The translations under genes were made by a program, and so were the position numbers. Source: Acidobacteriota bacterium (GTDB lineage: Bacteria > Acidobacteriota > Terriglobia > Bryobacterales > Bryobacteraceae). From it: DNA of 64,000 nucleotides. The stretch lies in contig JAFDVZ010000002.1 of assembly GCA_018268715.1 (NCBI GenBank), positions 1,004,149 through 1,068,148 of the forward strand, read 5' to 3'. This document shows positions 1 through 9,149 of this stretch, piece after piece. The notes under the pieces are model-generated. The model did no database searches, was not told where the DNA came from, and saw only the letters and a list, made by a program, of their open reading frames with translations. Every line of letters begins with the position of its first letter. Within the stretch, counting starts at the first letter, position 1.

Positions 1-1680
1 CCGGACCGGGACCGATCGATCGACTTCGGGCCAGTGGAGCACGCGGCCGTCGGCCGCCGGCGTCGCCGGCGTGTATTCCCATATCGTGGCGTACGGGCCT
101 TCGAGAGACCGGCTCCAGGCTATGGACGCCGCGGCGCTCCGGGCAGGTACCGGGCGAATCTTCCGGACCTCGGCAGTGTATTTGTCAGGGGCGAGCCCGG
201 CGCTTAGGTCGAGGAATCGTCCGCCGGCGCGAAGCGACTCCAACTCGTGTCCTGAAACATGAAAGATCAGTTCGCCATCTTCGCGATCGGACGCGCGCCA
301 GTACCCCTGCGAGCCGTCGGACTCGAAAACGACGCTCTCGCACTTCGCGGCCTGTGCGCACGCCTTCGACGGCTCAAGTGGGAGGTCGACGCGGAGGCGC
401 TCCGGCCCGGACGTGTAGAGGATCCGGTTGCGCCCTGCGGTGAGCGCCGGCAATGTGCGGGGATTCAACTGCACAACGGTCGACAAACGCAGACTCCGGA
501 TGCTCGATCCGCCCGTGCGGGTGACTCGCAGAAGATAGCCGTATGAGCCGCTAACCGCTGTCCTCTTGCCATGCTCGGACCTGGTGAGAGTGCCCGAATC
601 GGCTCGCCAAGCGCCGCGATAGGGGCCCGGTCGCCTGCCCGCGACGACATAAGTCAGACCGCCGTCGGCCGAGGTCTCCAGTTGTACGGACTCCTCGGCG
701 GAGGTCAACTCCAACTCGAGCGAGAACCCGGCGTCGATGATGACATAAGGGCTGCGCACGGGGATTACCTGGACCCGATCCGAGGTTATCGGGGGCTCGT
801 ATTCCAGGCGGCCGGTCGCCCAGCTTCGGTTATCCTTTTGACTCCGAGGGCCATCGCCGGTGCGAATCTGATACTGAGCGATCTCCCGAGGAAATTCGGA
901 CCACGAGTCTCCCGTACGTTTGTAGGGTAGGTAATACAAGCCTTCATGTTCTGGTGCGAAATAGCGAATCAGCCGCTCGCCGGGTCGCAGGACGAAATCC
1001 ATCGAGTGACCCTGGGGTGCGCGTTCCGACGGGAACAACCAGTTGTCCTTTGTCGTCGTGAACAGTTCGGCGAGGTCGCCGATGGCGTCCGCGCGGACGT
1101 CGGCTGGATACCAGGGGCGACTGGCGGAGCGCTCGTCCACTTCACGCTTCCCGCGCAACTTGCCGATGATAATCGAGCCGTCCTTTTCGATCTGTTCTAC
1201 GGAGGCTGCGGAGCCGGTCGCAAGCCGGTTATAGCCCATCATGTCGGAGTCAAAATAGTGATAACCACCGTCATAGTAGACTTCGGCAACAGTGTGCCCG
1301 GTCAGAAACCACACTCGGGCGTCGCGAAAGCCCCCAGCCTTCCACACGCTTTCGAGTAATGGGGCAATCTGATAGCACAATCCAAAGCCGTAACTATTCA
1401 GCAGTTTCAGAGGATCCAAGACCTCGCCCGCGGGTTCCTCGTAAGCCCAACCCGCGATGTGATACCAAAAGCCTGGCTCCACGAAGCGGCCGTCGGTGAG
1501 AAAGAACCGCCAGATCGCCTCCGCACGCTCACGCTCCGAGTGCGCTGAGTACTTCGCGAAGATGCCGTCCGCCAAGCGTGACAGGCTCGACGAGTCAGGC
1601 TGCCCTTCCAGTCGGACCGTCGGCGTGTATACTTGCGCCTGCAGGCCGACGGCGAGCGTCAATCCCAGCAGCGCTCGCAT
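1..1680 (-). CDS. Secreted transglutaminase-like protein (C-terminus cut by window edge)
   Basis: The reading frame stays open for 560 codons from the ATG at 1680 to the left window edge, so the C-terminus is missing. Residues 1-16 look like a short signal peptide (hydrophobic LLGLTLAVGLQA). A possible transglutaminase-core triad is visible: Cys102 in GLCYQ, His129 in GHTVAEVYYD and Asp144 in HYFDSD. This order and spacing fit the papain-like transglutaminase fold. The remainder has beta-rich sequence without a family I recognise. The start codon shares one base with the stop of the M20 peptidase upstream (TGATG), which suggests translational coupling and membership of the GH20-permease-peptidase series. 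It could act on peptides or peptide cross-links outside the cytoplasm, but the substrate is unknown and the triad assignment comes from motif reading alone. Confidence 0.7.
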   Translation of the reverse strand, partial: MRALLGLTLAVGLQAQVYTPTVRLEGQPDSSSLSRLADGIFAKYSAHSERERAEAIWRFFLTDGRFVEPGFWYHIAGWAYEEPAGEVLDPLKLLNSYGFGLCYQIAPLLESVWKAGGFRDARVWFLTGHTVAEVYYDGGYHYFDSDMMGYNRLATGSAASVEQIEKDGSIIIGKLRGKREVDERSASRPWYPADVRADAIGDLAELFTTTKDNWLFPSERAPQGHSMDFVLRPGERLIRYFAPEHEGLYYLPYKRTGDSWSEFPREIAQYQIRTGDGPRSQKDNRSWATGRLEYEPPITSDRVQVIPVRSPYVIIDAGFSLELELTSAEESVQLETSADGGLTYVVAGRRPGPYRGAWRADSGTLTRSEHGKRTAVSGSYGYLLRVTRTGGSSIRSLRLSTVVQLNPRTLPALTAGRNRILYTSGPERLRVDLPLEPSKACAQAAKCESVVFESDGSQGYWRASDREDGELIFHVSGHELESLRAGGRFLDLSAGLAPDKYTAEVRKIRPVPARSAAASIAWSRSLEGPYATIWEYTPATPAADGRVLHWPEVDRSVPVR

Positions 1681-2978
1681 CAATCGGCAACCCCGCACCA
1701 ATGACACACGAAGTCGAGCAGCGTCTGGGTTGCGGCGACAACCGAGTCCAAGTCGACGTATTCGTCGGCGGCGTGGGTGTTGCCGCCGCATGGGCCCCAT
1801 AGGACTGCGGGCACCCCAAATTCATGGAAGGCGAACATGTCGCAGGGGCCCTCAATGCCGGCCACTGCCGGATCGCGGCCCAGCACGGAACGTGCGCACA
1901 GCAATAACTCGTGAACTAAGGGGGCGGAAATCTCAGTGGCCGATCCAGGCAGCCAGCGGATCGGAAATTCGACCTGTGGCTTCGCCGGGAATAGCTCGGG
2001 CGCCCGACCTACGGTTGCGTCGAACCACGACGTGAACTCGCGATCCACTTCGTCCTGCGTTTCGCCGGGCATCAACTGCCAGTACAGTTCTACACGGCAC
2101 TCTTCGGGTGTTGTGATCGGCTCGCGAGTCCCCCATGGAGCCGTGATGATCTTTGTCACCGCCACCGGCACAGGGTCGGACGCGTTGGCGTAAAGCGGAT
2201 GCGGCCGGCAGTTTGCACGCCGTTGAGCGCGGAACTCGCGGACTGCGTTCAGGAAGTGGGTCACCTGGTCGACGACTCCGGCAGGGAATTGACCCTCAGT
2301 CAACACACCGCCCGCCGCCCGGAACGTGATGTGCACGGTTCGGCCGCCGCGTTGGGCGGCGCAGATGCGCAGGAATGAGGGCTCAGTCAGCACCGCGCCA
2401 TCGGCCAGATAGCCTCGAACCCGGCCCGCAACCGTACCGTTCACGCCACCGAACTCTTCGTCCACGACGGTTTCGAAGATCAGGTCGCCCGCCAACTGGA
2501 CGCCCAACCGAGACAGTGCTTCGAAGACGAACAACGAGGCGGCGACACCCGCCTTCATGTCGTTAGATCCTCGGCCGTACAGCCGTCCGGCCTCGATGTG
2601 ACCGCTGAAGGGATCCCGTGTCCATGGCTGAGTGCCTCGCGGGACCGTGTCGACGTGCCCGGAGAGGATGAGCGACCGCCCGCCTCCCGAGCCCTTGCGG
2701 CGGGCGGCGACGTTCGGCCTACCCCTGTAATCGCGGCCTGGATGGAACAGACGATGTTGAGTGAGTCCTGACACTTCCGACAATTCGTATACGTCGGGTT
2801 CGGAGCCCGCCGCCCTGAGTCGGGTCGCGATCAGTTGCTGGACATCGGATTCCGCTCCGATGGGCGGAGTGTTTTCAGACGAACAACGGACCAACTTCTG
2901 GACCAGCGAAAACAACTCGTCGCGATTCGCCGCGACATATCCGGACACCTGCGAGATAGTAGGCATGTTAGTCAACAC
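1680..2978 (-). CDS. M20 family metallopeptidase (ArgE/DapE/CPG2-like)
   Basis: Predicted cytoplasmic zinc hydrolase of 432 residues, a usual length for M20. The metal-site motifs occur in order: SGHVDTVP (His108, Asp110), GRGSNDMKAG (Asp140), DEEFGG (Glu174 as probable general base, Glu175 as ligand), LTEP (Glu199) and a late His in GGNTHAADEY. M20 enzymes remove N-acyl groups or cleave short peptides; the exact substrate cannot be read from sequence. The first ATG (2978) overlaps the permease end by 11 bases. A second ATG at 2966, four codons in, would remove the overlap and is an alternative start. It sits between an APC permease and a secreted transglutaminase-like protein, so uptake followed by hydrolysis of a small peptide or acylated amino acid is a reasonable inference. 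Confidence 0.85.
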   Translation of the reverse strand: MLTNMPTISQVSGYVAANRDELFSLVQKLVRCSSENTPPIGAESDVQQLIATRLRAAGSEPDVYELSEVSGLTQHRLFHPGRDYRGRPNVAARRKGSGGGRSLILSGHVDTVPRGTQPWTRDPFSGHIEAGRLYGRGSNDMKAGVAASLFVFEALSRLGVQLAGDLIFETVVDEEFGGVNGTVAGRVRGYLADGAVLTEPSFLRICAAQRGGRTVHITFRAAGGVLTEGQFPAGVVDQVTHFLNAVREFRAQRRANCRPHPLYANASDPVPVAVTKIITAPWGTREPITTPEECRVELYWQLMPGETQDEVDREFTSWFDATVGRAPELFPAKPQVEFPIRWLPGSATEISAPLVHELLLCARSVLGRDPAVAGIEGPCDMFAFHEFGVPAVLWGPCGGNTHAADEYVDLDSVVAATQTLLDFVCHWCGVAD

Positions 2979-4320
2979 TTTTGAGACTGCTTAGCTCACG
3001 CGGCGCGACGCGAAAGCCACGAGTGAGAAATGCAAGATACAACGTTCCGATGGCTAGCCATACGAAGCCCACCAGTTGCGCCTTGGCGCTGAGGCTGAGC
3101 CACACGTAGCCGCAGACGGCCGCGCCAGCAAGCGGGAACACGAGATTTGTCAGGAATTGGACGCCCTGGCGCTCTCGCCGGCGGATATAGAAGTGACGGA
3201 TGACGCTGAGATTGACCAGTATGAAGCCAACGAAGGCTCCGAAATTCAACAGTTCGACGGCAAGCTGGAAGCGCAGAACAAGCGATCCCACCAACGAGAA
3301 CGCGCCCATGAGATACACGCTGCGGGAGGGCGTCGAATATCGGGGATCGACATACGCGAAGATTCTGGGGGAAATAACTCCATCCCGGCCCATTCCGAGC
3401 AGGAGCCGGGATGCGCCCGCCTGCCCAGTAAGCGCGCTGGCGAGTCCCGCCACCAGCAGAATAAACGTAATGAACCCCATCATCCACGCTCCACCTGCCT
3501 TGCGGCCTATGTCCAGGATCACAGTCTCGGATTCCGGATATGTGCGCCAATCGGGCCAAACCAGCGCCGCGACGTAGACAATCGCTACGCAAAACAGCGT
3601 CTGTAGGATGCATACCGTGACTGTCGCCATCGATATATCGCGCTCAGGGTGGACGGTATCCTCGGCTAGCGTCGAGATCGCGTCGAAACCGATGTAAGAC
3701 AGGCTGGCGATTCCAGCCCCTAACATCAAAGGGCGCAATTGGAACGTTCCCGCATCATAGAGAGCGCTGGCGTCGAGCAGGCCAGAGAGGCCGGTCCGCG
3801 CCGTCAGCCAGCGAACTCCCACGATGACGAACAGGGCCGCACACGCTGTCATGAGCGCCATCATCACGTTCCCGGCTCGTGCGGTGACTCGAATTCCGCG
3901 GATATTCGTCGCAGTGATCGCCACCGTGAAGAGTACCGCCCAGACCGAGTACGGTACGGCGGGCGCGAGCCGGTTCGCTGTCAAGGCCGCATAGATGACG
4001 CTCAGAAGCGGAATCAGGAAATAGTCGAGAATCATCGCCCAACCGGCTAAGAAACCGATGTGCGGATCCAGGGCGCGTTGAGCGTAGGTGTAGGTGGACC
4101 CGGCGGATGGGAAGGCCGACGACATCTTGCCATAACTGGCGGCGGTGAATAACATCGCAACCATCGCAACCATGTAGCTTAGGGCGGCGTGGCCGAATGA
4201 CGTCTGCTGTACGATGCCGTAAACCGGAAACGGAGCGGTCGGCGTCAGAATCACCAGTCCGTAGAGAATCAGGTCGCGGCGAGTCAGGATGCGACGTAGT
4301 GTGGGTGAGGGAGTCGCCAT
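2968..4320 (-). CDS. APC superfamily amino acid/polyamine permease
   Basis: Inner-membrane transporter of 450 residues with about twelve hydrophobic segments. The N-terminal part (ARRD-like basic stretch, then LTPTAPFPVYGIVQ, SYGKMSSAFPSAGSTY and GFLAGWAMILDYFLIPL) resembles the APC family branch that includes putrescine and amino acid importers. I chose the ATG at 4320, beginning MATPSPTLRR. It lies one base from the stop of the upstream GH20 gene, whereas the ATG at 4341 would overlap that gene by 20 bases. The gene is followed by an M20 peptidase, suggesting that it imports a compound which that enzyme then cleaves. Substrate specificity is not determined by anything I can see. Confidence 0.88.
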   Translation of the reverse strand: MATPSPTLRRILTRRDLILYGLVILTPTAPFPVYGIVQQTSFGHAALSYMVAMVAMLFTAASYGKMSSAFPSAGSTYTYAQRALDPHIGFLAGWAMILDYFLIPLLSVIYAALTANRLAPAVPYSVWAVLFTVAITATNIRGIRVTARAGNVMMALMTACAALFVIVGVRWLTARTGLSGLLDASALYDAGTFQLRPLMLGAGIASLSYIGFDAISTLAEDTVHPERDISMATVTVCILQTLFCVAIVYVAALVWPDWRTYPESETVILDIGRKAGGAWMMGFITFILLVAGLASALTGQAGASRLLLGMGRDGVISPRIFAYVDPRYSTPSRSVYLMGAFSLVGSLVLRFQLAVELLNFGAFVGFILVNLSVIRHFYIRRRERQGVQFLTNLVFPLAGAAVCGYVWLSLSAKAQLVGFVWLAIGTLYLAFLTRGFRVAPRELSSLKSVD

Positions 4321-4321
4321 G

Positions 4322-6601
4322 TTACTCACCGGGTATCCCACCGACTACGGGATGATCGCCCATGTCAAGCCAGTTGAAGGTGCGATCGTCTGTCGCAACG
4401 TGGTGTTGGGTCGCCAATAGGTTTCGTTGTGCGCGAACGGTCTCCACCCATGCGCCGAATGGGAGTTGCAGCTCCCGCTCGATCATGTAGCTGAGATCGA
4501 TGGTGCGGTCGCCCACATGATCTTTCACGTCGTCGAGGTCATGTAGGAATCGTCGGCCGCCGGCTTCGGCGACGCGGGGGAACCAACTCTTCTCATATGT
4601 CGCTACGGCGTCGCGATACGCCGTATTCCGCTGTTGACGAATCTGGCGGGCCAGTTCCAGCGCTCTGTCCAACTGACCGATGGCCTCCTTGGGTTCGCGC
4701 GCTTCATGCTCGAGCAGCGAGCAGATGCGGCCGATGTCAAGCAGCATTTCGAGGTTCTGACGGTAGATTCGTGCGACCGCCAAATAGACTTCCAGGTTGT
4801 AGCGATTTCGGTCGGTGCGGCGGATGTTCTCCTCAAGCAAGCCTAGCAACTCGTCGTTCTCCGCCAGAAATTCCGCAGCCAGTTGCAGGCGGCGTTCGTT
4901 CGATTTCAGCCATTCAGCGGCGCCTCCGGCCTGGGGCAGGTTCAGCGTCTGGTCCTGCACCGCCTTGCGCGGAACGAAGACGCCGGCCGAGTTTCCGAAG
5001 AGCGGTTTTCGAGGGGATGGTCCCCATTCCCAGCTGTCGAGCCAGAAATGAGACTGTTGGCTCATGAGTTGATAGAGCCGGTCCATCCGCGTGACCGAGT
5101 CACCATAGAAGACGCGATAAAACGCGGCGGCCGCTTCGTCGATTGAAACGGACCCTGGCGACCATCCGGCCGCGGCGATGGTCGCGTAACCCAGCCAGAA
5201 GGTTTCCGGGTGGAGCCCCATATCTCCCCATCCCGCGACCACGGACCCAATGAGGTCCGCATGCGCGCGGGAGGGGCTATACGAAATGGTCCGATAGGCA
5301 TCTCGCAGGCGGTCCACCTGCGATGCGACCGGGTGGAGGCGGCGTGAGTTTGGCAGAGTGAAGTAATCCGGGAAGAAGCGGGCTTCACCCCCTTGCGTGG
5401 ATGTATAGATCATTTGACGAATCCCGTGCTTGCGATAGAGCGGGTCGTAGTCGGGTCCGTAGATCTCTCCGTTCACCAGGTGGCGAGGCAACAGGGCAAT
5501 GTCAGCGGGTTTGAGGGGATACTCGCCCCAGAAGACGACGGTTCTTCCGGCGTCGTGTAGAGGGTTTGCGATTTCGCCGATGAACTTGGCGAGTAATTGC
5601 CCTGGGCTGTAAGCGGTCTCTCTGCACTGCGGGTTGTCGGCTAATCCTATGTAATAGGGCTCGTCGGTCGACAGATAGATGAACCTTCCACCGCGATTCG
5701 CGTCGATCAGTTCTCGAAACATTCCGCCCAGGAATCGAACCGCCTCGGGATTTGTCGCGCACAATTCATAGTTACTGTCTGGAAACGATCGATACTTGGC
5801 GTATTCGGGGTGTTTGAGGATGAACGCGATATGCGCCGGACCGTCCAGGTAAGGAATCACCTGGACGTGATAACGCCTGCCGTAGTCAGTCAGTTCTTGG
5901 AATTCCGCCGGAGTTAGGGCGTGGGGCTCGACGAGGGCCGGCGCGCTAGCGAATTGGAAGTGCCCTTCCAACTTGATCGCGAATCCGCTGATCTTGAAGC
6001 GTGCGGCCTGACGCACGGCGCGCTTCAGTTCAGGCAGGCGCTCCAGGTGGTGAGCGTCGTCCCAGTAAATGTGCCGTTCGGGCAGGTCGGGCCAGTCGGT
6101 GATGCGGCCGCGTGGAGCGAGCCAAGTTCCATTATTAGGGCGAAGTAGCTGGATCAACGTCTCCGCGGCGTAGTGTAACGCCAGGCTCGAGTTCGCGATC
6201 AACGAGATTCGTCCCTGCGCGATTTCGATCCGGTAGCATTGCGCTGAGACAGCCGCGGCGTCGCGGGAAGTCGCCTTGCCTGGGACTACCGCGCCGGGTC
6301 GAATCGTCAATTCGATACGCGAGTCAGCCTCGGAGGACGGCGGTCCCAGACGGTCGGTCAGAGTTTCGACAGCGACGTCGATACCTTCGACGCTCGGCGA
6401 CGCAACTAGAGACCAGCGCGGTCCGAACCGCACATCCGCCCCTTCAAGATCGACGATTCGTGGATTCGGAACAACGCCGTATCCGTGCGCTCCAAGGATC
6501 GACAACGTGTCTGCCCGTGCGGCGAGACTCAGCAAAATCATGATGCCGAGTCCAGCCGTCCGAAGGTATCCTGTTTCAGGAATGAATCTGCTTATTCGCA
6601 T
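4322..6601 (-). CDS. GH20-like beta-N-acetylhexosaminidase, secreted
   Basis: About 759 residues from the ATG at 6601. Residues 1-31 form a signal peptide (basic start, hydrophobic LGIMILLSLAARA). Residues ~40-160 fit the GH20b-type domain, and ~165-480 a GH20 TIM barrel carrying the paired acidic residues in YLSTDEPYY (Asp313-Glu314), used for substrate-assisted catalysis by this family. The C-terminal ~200 residues are helical and Arg/Glu-rich. A start at 6541 (MILLSLAARADT) would shorten the leader and avoid overlap with the divergent GH42-like gene beginning at 6582. Frames further upstream on this strand are low-complexity antisense sequence and were rejected. It leads the permease-M20-transglutaminase series, so GlcNAc-containing glycans or glycopeptides are the likely target (inference). 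Confidence 0.82.
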   Translation of the reverse strand: MRISRFIPETGYLRTAGLGIMILLSLAARADTLSILGAHGYGVVPNPRIVDLEGADVRFGPRWSLVASPSVEGIDVAVETLTDRLGPPSSEADSRIELTIRPGAVVPGKATSRDAAAVSAQCYRIEIAQGRISLIANSSLALHYAAETLIQLLRPNNGTWLAPRGRITDWPDLPERHIYWDDAHHLERLPELKRAVRQAARFKISGFAIKLEGHFQFASAPALVEPHALTPAEFQELTDYGRRYHVQVIPYLDGPAHIAFILKHPEYAKYRSFPDSNYELCATNPEAVRFLGGMFRELIDANRGGRFIYLSTDEPYYIGLADNPQCRETAYSPGQLLAKFIGEIANPLHDAGRTVVFWGEYPLKPADIALLPRHLVNGEIYGPDYDPLYRKHGIRQMIYTSTQGGEARFFPDYFTLPNSRRLHPVASQVDRLRDAYRTISYSPSRAHADLIGSVVAGWGDMGLHPETFWLGYATIAAAGWSPGSVSIDEAAAAFYRVFYGDSVTRMDRLYQLMSQQSHFWLDSWEWGPSPRKPLFGNSAGVFVPRKAVQDQTLNLPQAGGAAEWLKSNERRLQLAAEFLAENDELLGLLEENIRRTDRNRYNLEVYLAVARIYRQNLEMLLDIGRICSLLEHEAREPKEAIGQLDRALELARQIRQQRNTAYRDAVATYEKSWFPRVAEAGGRRFLHDLDDVKDHVGDRTIDLSYMIERELQLPFGAWVETVRAQRNLLATQHHVATDDRTFNWLDMGDHPVVGGIPGE

Positions 6602-9089
6602 CGCGGTCATCGCATTACTAACTAACCTCGTCACGGCGGCGGAGTTGATCCTGCCGGCGGTCGTCGAACGCGAGGGGCCTGTCATCGCCACGTTCCGGAC
6701 CGGGCCGCAGGCGATTGGAACGGGTGCGTTGGAGATCAGATGGACGGACATACTCGGACGCGTTGTGGAGGAACGGCGGATTCCCGTGCGCATGACCGAT
6801 GAAAGCGAGATTCGGTTCACGTTGGACATGCGTCGTGCGGTCGCCATGGTCAACACTGTAACCGCCCATCTCACCCTGGAGGAACTGCCGCGCAAGGGAG
6901 CGCCGGCGCATCGCGATGAAACCGCCTCCGTTGGCTTCATCGCAAAGCCGGCCGATCGAAAGTGGCTCGACTACGCCATCATCATGTGGCAGTCGCACAG
7001 TGCGGAACGCATGGCCACGCTTCGTACGCTCGGCGTCACAGGGGGGCAGCACCTGGGCAGGTCCATCGAGCCCCCCGCGTCCCTGCTGAAGAACAACATG
7101 CGCTGGTACGCCGAGAACATCGCCACTGACTTCTACGCCGAGTATCATCGCTACCGGCCGGACCGCATACAGGAATGGTCGTTCCTGCAAGCGAAGGCCG
7201 CTCATCGGAAGGACCCGCAAAGCAAAGAGCCTTTCAAGCGCCGGCCCAGTCTGTCGAACCCGGAGTGGCTGCGCGCCGTGCACGATCGTCTTGTCGCTTC
7301 GGCCAGGCGATTTTCCCCCTATCGGCCGTTGTTCTACGATCTTGCCGACGAGTCCGGCATTGCGAATCTCGCGGCGTTCTGGGACTTCGACTTTTCCGAT
7401 GAATCGTTGGCTGAGATGAGATCGTGGCTCAAGGACCGCTATGGCTCGCTGGCGTCTTTGAACACTCAGTGGGGCAGTGCATTCGCTTCTTGGGACGATG
7501 TTACTCCGGACTCGACCGATGAGGCGATGAAGCGCTCCGACGGGAATTACTCGTCGTGGTCCGACCACAAGGAATGGATGGATGTATCGTTTTCGCGAGC
7601 GCTCCGGATGGGTGTGGAGGCGGTTCAGTCCGTGGATCCCGGTGCTTATGTCGCCATCGCCGGCGGCCAGATGCCGGGCTGGGGCGGCTACGACTACTGG
7701 CGGCTCAGCCAGACGCTCACCGCCATTGAACCCTACGACATAGGAAACAACATTGAGATGCTGCGATCCTTCGCGCCGCGGCTGCCGTTCGTCACCACCG
7801 CCTTCGCGCGTGGACCGTGGGAGGAGCACCGCATCTGGTATGAACTGTTGCATGGAGCGCGCGGCAACATCATCTGGGATGAGAACTTCGAGATGGCGCC
7901 CGAAGGCGGCAAGCCAGGTCCGAGAGGATTGGAGACTGCTCCGTATTATCGTGAAATCCGGTCCGGGCTGGGGGCTTTGCTGATACAATCCACACGCCTC
8001 TCCGACGCCGTGGCGATTCACTATTCGCAGCCCAGTATGCGAGTGGAGTGGATGCTCGCGCAGCGTCCGAAAGGCGTTCTCTGGGAGAACCGCAATTCCG
8101 CCACTGAGCGCATGGACAGCGAGTTTCTCCGCTTGCGCGAATCCTACTGCAAGCTGGTGGAAGATCTCGGGCTGCAGTATCGGTTCGTTTCGTACGCGCA
8201 GGTGGAGGACGGCGAACTGGCGCGACGCGGGTATCGGGTTCTGATTCTGCCGCGTTCGACTGCACTGTCCGAGGCGGAGGCTCGCGAAATGCGCCGATTT
8301 GTCGAGCAGGGCGGTGTGATCATCACCGATGGCGAGCCTGGGGTGTTCGATGAACATGGACGGCGGCTCGACGCTTCTCGTCTGGCGGGCGTTCCGATGA
8401 CCCGCTGGAGTGTGCTCCCTTACTATCAGGACCGATTGCGCGGCGCCGAATCCGCCAGGCGCGATGAAGCGGTGAGGCTGTTTGATCAGTCCGGCGTGCG
8501 TCCGCCGTTCATGGTGCTGGACGAGGTCGGGCGACGGGCGGCCGGCGTGGAGACGCATACGTTTCGCAATGGCGCGTCGTGGATCGTCGCCCTTCTTGGG
8601 AATCCGGAGATGCGCGTGGACGAACTCGGTCCGCCCGATTTCAAATCGAACGCCAGGTTCGAGAAACCGCGAAAGCTCCGTCTTGTGCTTCCCTCCGAAC
8701 TCCACGTGCACAACATCCGTTCGGGAAATGCGATGGGCCGGTTGAAGGAGATCGGCGTGACCCTTGAACCGTATGCTCCGGCGATGTTCGCCCTGACAGC
8801 GGAGCCGCCCGCCGAGGCTCACATGCGCGCGCCGCGCGCCGCTGCTCGTGGTGAGTTGGTGCGCGTCGCGGCCGACTATGGCGGGTCTGCCGGCGGCATC
8901 GCTCATTTCGAAGTGACCGATCCGAACGGCGCGGTCCACCTGGACTACACCGGGAGCGCGCCGATCAGTGACGGCGTCGCGGAGCGCCTGATCCCGTTCG
9001 CCGTAAACGATCCCGCAGGTGCGTGGACCGTTCGTGTCCGCGACGTGCTGACCGGGCGTCGATTGCAGGCGGTTGTTGAACTTCGCTGA
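6582..9089 (+). CDS. GH42-like glycoside hydrolase, secreted
   Basis: About 835 residues. Residues 1-20 form a signal peptide (MNLLIRIAVIALLTNLVTAA). An N-terminal beta domain precedes a TIM barrel resembling family 42 beta-galactosidases. The motif around RYGSLASLNTQWG with a following W-D-V is typical of GH42. The candidate acid/base is Glu257 in LADESG and the candidate nucleophile lies in WDENFEM near residue 431. A trimerisation-like alpha/beta segment (QGGVIITDGEPG) follows, then a beta C-terminus. The ATG at 6582 is preferred because it begins a clear signal peptide; upstream codons are antisense to the GH20 gene. It is head to head with that gene with little or no free promoter space. 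Substrate is unknown; GH42-like enzymes in Acidobacteriota are diverse. Confidence 0.8.
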   Translation: MNLLIRIAVIALLTNLVTAAELILPAVVEREGPVIATFRTGPQAIGTGALEIRWTDILGRVVEERRIPVRMTDESEIRFTLDMRRAVAMVNTVTAHLTLEELPRKGAPAHRDETASVGFIAKPADRKWLDYAIIMWQSHSAERMATLRTLGVTGGQHLGRSIEPPASLLKNNMRWYAENIATDFYAEYHRYRPDRIQEWSFLQAKAAHRKDPQSKEPFKRRPSLSNPEWLRAVHDRLVASARRFSPYRPLFYDLADESGIANLAAFWDFDFSDESLAEMRSWLKDRYGSLASLNTQWGSAFASWDDVTPDSTDEAMKRSDGNYSSWSDHKEWMDVSFSRALRMGVEAVQSVDPGAYVAIAGGQMPGWGGYDYWRLSQTLTAIEPYDIGNNIEMLRSFAPRLPFVTTAFARGPWEEHRIWYELLHGARGNIIWDENFEMAPEGGKPGPRGLETAPYYREIRSGLGALLIQSTRLSDAVAIHYSQPSMRVEWMLAQRPKGVLWENRNSATERMDSEFLRLRESYCKLVEDLGLQYRFVSYAQVEDGELARRGYRVLILPRSTALSEAEAREMRRFVEQGGVIITDGEPGVFDEHGRRLDASRLAGVPMTRWSVLPYYQDRLRGAESARRDEAVRLFDQSGVRPPFMVLDEVGRRAAGVETHTFRNGASWIVALLGNPEMRVDELGPPDFKSNARFEKPRKLRLVLPSELHVHNIRSGNAMGRLKEIGVTLEPYAPAMFALTAEPPAEAHMRAPRAAARGELVRVAADYGGSAGGIAHFEVTDPNGAVHLDYTGSAPISDGVAERLIPFAVNDPAGAWTVRVRDVLTGRRLQAVVELR

Positions 9090-9149
9090 GATCACGTCGT
9101 CTCGAATTTGGGCCTTGGGAGCATGTCGACAGTACGGCATGCGCCCCGA

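Noticed and set aside
6612..6626. TTACTAACTAACC resembling part of the ROK operator, near the GH42-like start
   Set aside because: It codes for the signal peptide, has no palindrome and no promoter beside it.
6618..9140. 840-codon open frame on the minus strand opposite the GH42-like gene
   Set aside because: Arg/His/Pro-rich sequence without motifs, while the plus strand shows a signal peptide and glycosidase motifs.
9090..9149. Possible terminator between the convergent GH42-like and ROK genes
   Set aside because: Only a weak GCATG/CATGC pairing with no T run on either strand.
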